Below the pieces are notes generated by a model. That model was not told the origin of the DNA. It made no database searches and saw only the letters and a program-made list of their open reading frames with translations. A program made the translations under genes and the position numbers. A stretch of 64,000 bases of DNA from Oreocharis arfaki (lineage: Eukaryota; Chordata; Aves; Passeriformes; Paramythiidae): contig VZRR01007717.1 of the NCBI GenBank assembly GCA_013398015.1, positions 62,001 through 126,000 on the forward strand. Reading direction: 5' to 3'. Of this stretch, positions 60,447 to 64,000 are shown one piece after another (positions within the stretch are counted from its first letter, which is position 1; the number at the start of each line of letters is the position of its first letter).

Positions 60447-63400
60447 TATTTCTTTTACTGAACAACCACTGTCATTAAAAGACTGCTCACTCTGTTTTAT
60501 GTGTATCTGACCACTACAGAATCCCAAACCAGGAAAATGTAAAAGCTTGGGCAAGTAACTTGTGGAGAACTGTGACAAACAAATAATGGAACCGAAAATG
60601 TTACAGAACAGAACATAAAATCTGAGGTAACTTAGATTTCTTGAAGAGTCTGATCCAGTTTTCAAGACAGTGTAAAGTCAGACACCATAACTTTGAAGAA
60701 ATACTTCAATGCTTGGTCATATGTAAAGGTTTAACAGGTATGTACACACTGCTCAGAGCCAGTTTCATTGAAGTGATCTCCAAAAGGACAGTGGAAATTA
60801 CGGCAAAAAAGCTTTTGGACGAGAGTTTATCCTTACACCTTGCAGTAGAACAGATTACATACAGACTCTTGGAAATCTGGCAAATTGGGTGAATCAAGAA
60901 TAGGAAAATGACCAACAGAGAATATAATGGATAATATTTATGAAAAATAGCAACTTGTTTAAAACCAGTTTGGGATGTGAACAATTACAAGGGCACAATT
61001 TGCTTATTTCTCCCTGGAATGCATTGCTTTTCAAGACCTCCCTATATACAAAATTAAATCTTAGATTTTATATTGCATTTTAAAATTAAAAAGCTCTAGT
61101 ATATATACAACTGAAGAATAAGATGGTAAAACATATAATTTATTCTGAAATATATTAAGATGTATTATACTGATATTTTCCTTAGTAGAAGTATTTTTCT
61201 GAATGTAAATGAGACCCCTCCACATGCAGTTTTTTTTAATGTTTGTTTTTTCCAATGCAGTTTTTTTCTGTAATTCAGAATACTGCTGAAATAAGAGTTC
61301 TCCTTACCGAAGAACTAAAATCTGTATGTAAAATACATGCAGATTAAATGAAAGTAAGCTATTTAAACAAAATTGTGAGGGAATGGGCATGCCCTTTATA
61401 AAACAGCTTTCACAGATTAGAAAAATCATGATCTAATTAAATAATACTTTCTTTTTCTTTTATCCTTTTTTGATCTGACTGCCCTAGTGCAAACCTGGAA
61501 GATTATTGTCAAATAGTTGCATTAGTAATAGATAAATAAGTATAATAATTTACCAATTTCAACAGCTTCTTTTGTTAACTTGTCTCTTAATCATGTGTTT
61601 GCTCTTTCATCCTTCATATTTTATGAATAAGTGTAGATAGAGACAGAAACAAAGTAAAAGGAAAAGATCAAGTGTAATGTTCAATGAAAAAAAAAAAAAG
61701 AAGAAAAACGCAACTTGTGAAATATCTCTTTAGGCCAGCTGATTGCAGGGTAACTACCAAAAAGCTGACACACACATTTTTATTTATATCTACTCAAAAG
61801 CAAGAAAATGTCAAAGAATCAGGATGAAGCTGATTTCCCTCTTGTGTATGTGCATAGGTTTTGATTATAGGCTTTTTCCTCAATTGATGAACTATTGCGT
61901 GGAGTTCTGAAAATCACTTTACAAAAATAGTGCTGTGTTCAGGGTCAATACCTCTCCAACAGTCACCTTTAAAGTCAGCTATAAAGTTGCCACTGATTTT
62001 TTTGGAAAAGAATGGGATCAGGTCCTCTTTATTTTGACTAAAAAGATCTTGGAAGTCTTCTTCCAGGAAGAATAGAAAAATCCACATCTGACCAATTTGT
62101 GGTATTCACTGATCTTTTTTTCTGCAAAGAGGACAAACCGAATGCGATTTTACACAATTTAAAAACTATCTTTCAACTTGGGAAAGAATATGAACTTAAT
62201 CTGAATACTTGCTATACTAGTAAATACTGGCTATACCAGCAAATACAGCTACCATCTGAAAACATTAAAAAAGAGAAATAACAAACGTAACTTTGAAGCT
62301 GATTTTGCCCATTATCAAAGGACCAAATACTCAAGGTTTTGTACAGTGCATTTGTTCTGACACCTCTTCAAAAACCTCATTGTTTTTCAAGGTTAGCTAA
62401 GGAGTTTAGACAAGGGTCTTCCTGCAATACATGCAGTGTATCTGGAATCATATATTGTCCCTAAAGCTGGGAGCCATTGGCGATACTCTTTATATAGAAA
62501 AACATACCCCTATTTTTAATGAAAAAATACAGAAAGTCTGAGAACCTAGCAGACTTGAAAGCTTTCAAGTGCATAACTAATCTCATAACAAGTTTCTACT
62601 ACTCTCCTGTTTCTAGTATTATTTTTCACTCTATCAATTCCCTCACAGGAAACAGACAGAAGTGAACCCATATCTAAATTTAATGTTTGCTCTATGGCAG
62701 CTGACAGGAGTCTGCATATCATGTGTGGTGCTGCACTGCCAAAGCATTTGACTACCTGAGACTCAACACTTCCTCGTGATGCACCAAAATGAGATTTCAG
62801 TGATGATAAGGGTTGTGAAGCACTGTTCTAATGTAATCATGTAATTAGACCAAAATGTTCTTGATTAAAGGTTGGCCTGTAGCATTAGTATCATAGGTAA
62901 AATATACCACCTAAAAGCCATTTCAGAAAAGGTGTTTTTATCAGACAGGAAAAAAGAACAAGTCAAATTAATAGTAATTCCCAAAACTTAATGAAATCTT
63001 TGACAGGGACAGGAACAAAGCACGGATCTCCTGATGTTTTTCCCCTAGTTTATTTTGTCTTTTGACATGCTGCTTTCTCCATATGCAATATAAACATAAA
63101 ATCAAATTGAATTGACAATAATTATAGGACATTATTATAAACTGTTCATTGCTTTTAATGTCTTTCTTTAATAATTTCTGCATCTTTAGAATCAATGTCT
63201 TCCACTTCAAGTTTTGCTGCAGAGCACAGAAAGTGAAGACAGGAATCATAAAACACCTTTTTTAATTCAAAGCTGAGCAGTTGTTCTGCAAGCACTACCA
63301 CTCTTCCCACACAACAGCATGAATTACACTTTTTCCACCTAGGTTTTTTTTTTTTTCCCCTGACCTTCTTTGGCATTTAAGTGCAGAAAAGAAAGTATTT

Positions 63401-64000
63401 CAGGGCTGCATGTGTCACTCTCAGAGATCTGAAGTTCTGGTTGCCTGCAGGGGCCATTTAAAAACATTAGCGTTGTCCTGGGAAAAGCTGCCTTTGGACA
63501 TACTCTCATCCATAACAAAAGAGATTCTAAATAATAATCAGTGTGAGAATATACTGTTTCTCTTTGACCACTGGTGTAGGAATTCTGGTCGTATCATAAA
63601 GTCTCGTGAAGAGTAGAAGCGTGTAGAGGCAAATAATGGGAAAATAGGACGCCCATAGTGCATGTTCAAACTCTCAGGAACAGCTTTTGCCGAGATTAAA
63701 AAGGGAAATGAAACTGAATCCTTTGACCAGCTTTTCAGTGAACCTTTGACTAGTCTTGCAGTGAAGTCAGTATACAGTAGCAATTCCATTCCACTCAGGG
63801 CTCTAAAACTTTTTAATGCTGTATTTATGTAAAACAGTTTCAGTTTATAATTTGATATGTCAAGCAGGAAGTTGATTCAATTTTCACTAGAGATCTCTTT
63901 TCTAAACAACAGAAATAAAATTGCATTTACCTGTAGACACAGGCACTGTCTTTAAATGAAGAGCAATTTTATTCCTTCAGTAAATGTTAATTTTTAAAAA

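Larger units (their letters stand above)
37792..64000 (-). other. FBXL17: Preceding FBXL17 intron (partial, over 26 kb)
   Basis: Everything upstream of the penultimate exon to the window edge reads as intron. I looked for the next exon, which should end with the residues before ALIAIGQ in the LRR domain and a phase-1 donor, and did not find it. Large introns are normal for FBXL17. Contents: the GGGAA array with its assembly gap, a CR1 copy at 50.3 kb, AT/CA microsatellites at 43.1, 59.5 and 60.4 kb, a 21-base T-run, small tandem palindromes at 58.9 kb, and a stretch at about 51.5-52.0 kb that looks conserved. A weak cryptic-exon candidate at 45307-45470 is described among the findings. Confidence 0.8.

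Noticed and set aside
37792..64000. Another FBXL17 exon upstream of the penultimate one
   Set aside because: I looked for an LRR-coding exon ending in phase 1 with a GT donor and found no stretch giving the expected residues; it probably lies outside the window.

Overview
This is vertebrate nuclear DNA, most likely from a bird. It is AT-rich and poor in genes. It carries three CR1 LINE copies of the kind that dominate avian genomes (one keeps the avian-type ATTCTATG-like 3' tail) and two solo LTRs of avian endogenous retroviruses. The LTR at 182-877 looks like a family I associate with songbirds, so a passerine is my best guess. That is inference, not proof.

The only protein-coding gene I can support is the 3' end of FBXL17 on the minus strand. 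FBXL17 is an F-box/leucine-rich-repeat subunit of SCF ubiquitin ligases. Two coding exons are recognised: the penultimate at 37791-37649 and the terminal at 24500-24363, separated by a 13.1-kb intron. The splice sites and phase agree. A 3' UTR of about 1.7 kb runs to a twin AATAAA signal at 22666-22651. Everything from 37792 to the right edge is the preceding FBXL17 intron, and I found no further FBXL17 exon in it.

Layout. Positions 1-22,600 are the gene-free flank beyond the FBXL17 3' end. They hold a solo LTR (182-877, with a 5-bp target duplication), two CR1 copies (19.5 and 20.0 kb), a CpG-richer unclassified kilobase (20.5-21.5 kb) and a second solo LTR (21,545-22,068, with a 6-bp target duplication). 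Positions 22,635-37,791 hold the FBXL17 3' UTR, last exon, last intron and penultimate exon. Positions 37,792-64,000 are intron, with a long GGGAA pentanucleotide array interrupted by a 992-base assembly gap (38,607-39,598), a full-style CR1 3' fragment (50.3-50.8 kb), several AT microsatellites and small tandem palindromes.

No tRNA, rRNA, CRISPR array, operon or promoter CpG island was seen. The most interesting non-genic structures are the pentanucleotide array with 15-bp-spaced TTCCGGGAA palindromes, a quadruplex-capable G-run just inside the last intron, the solo LTR just past the FBXL17 polyadenylation site, and several stretches whose texture resembles conserved non-coding elements.
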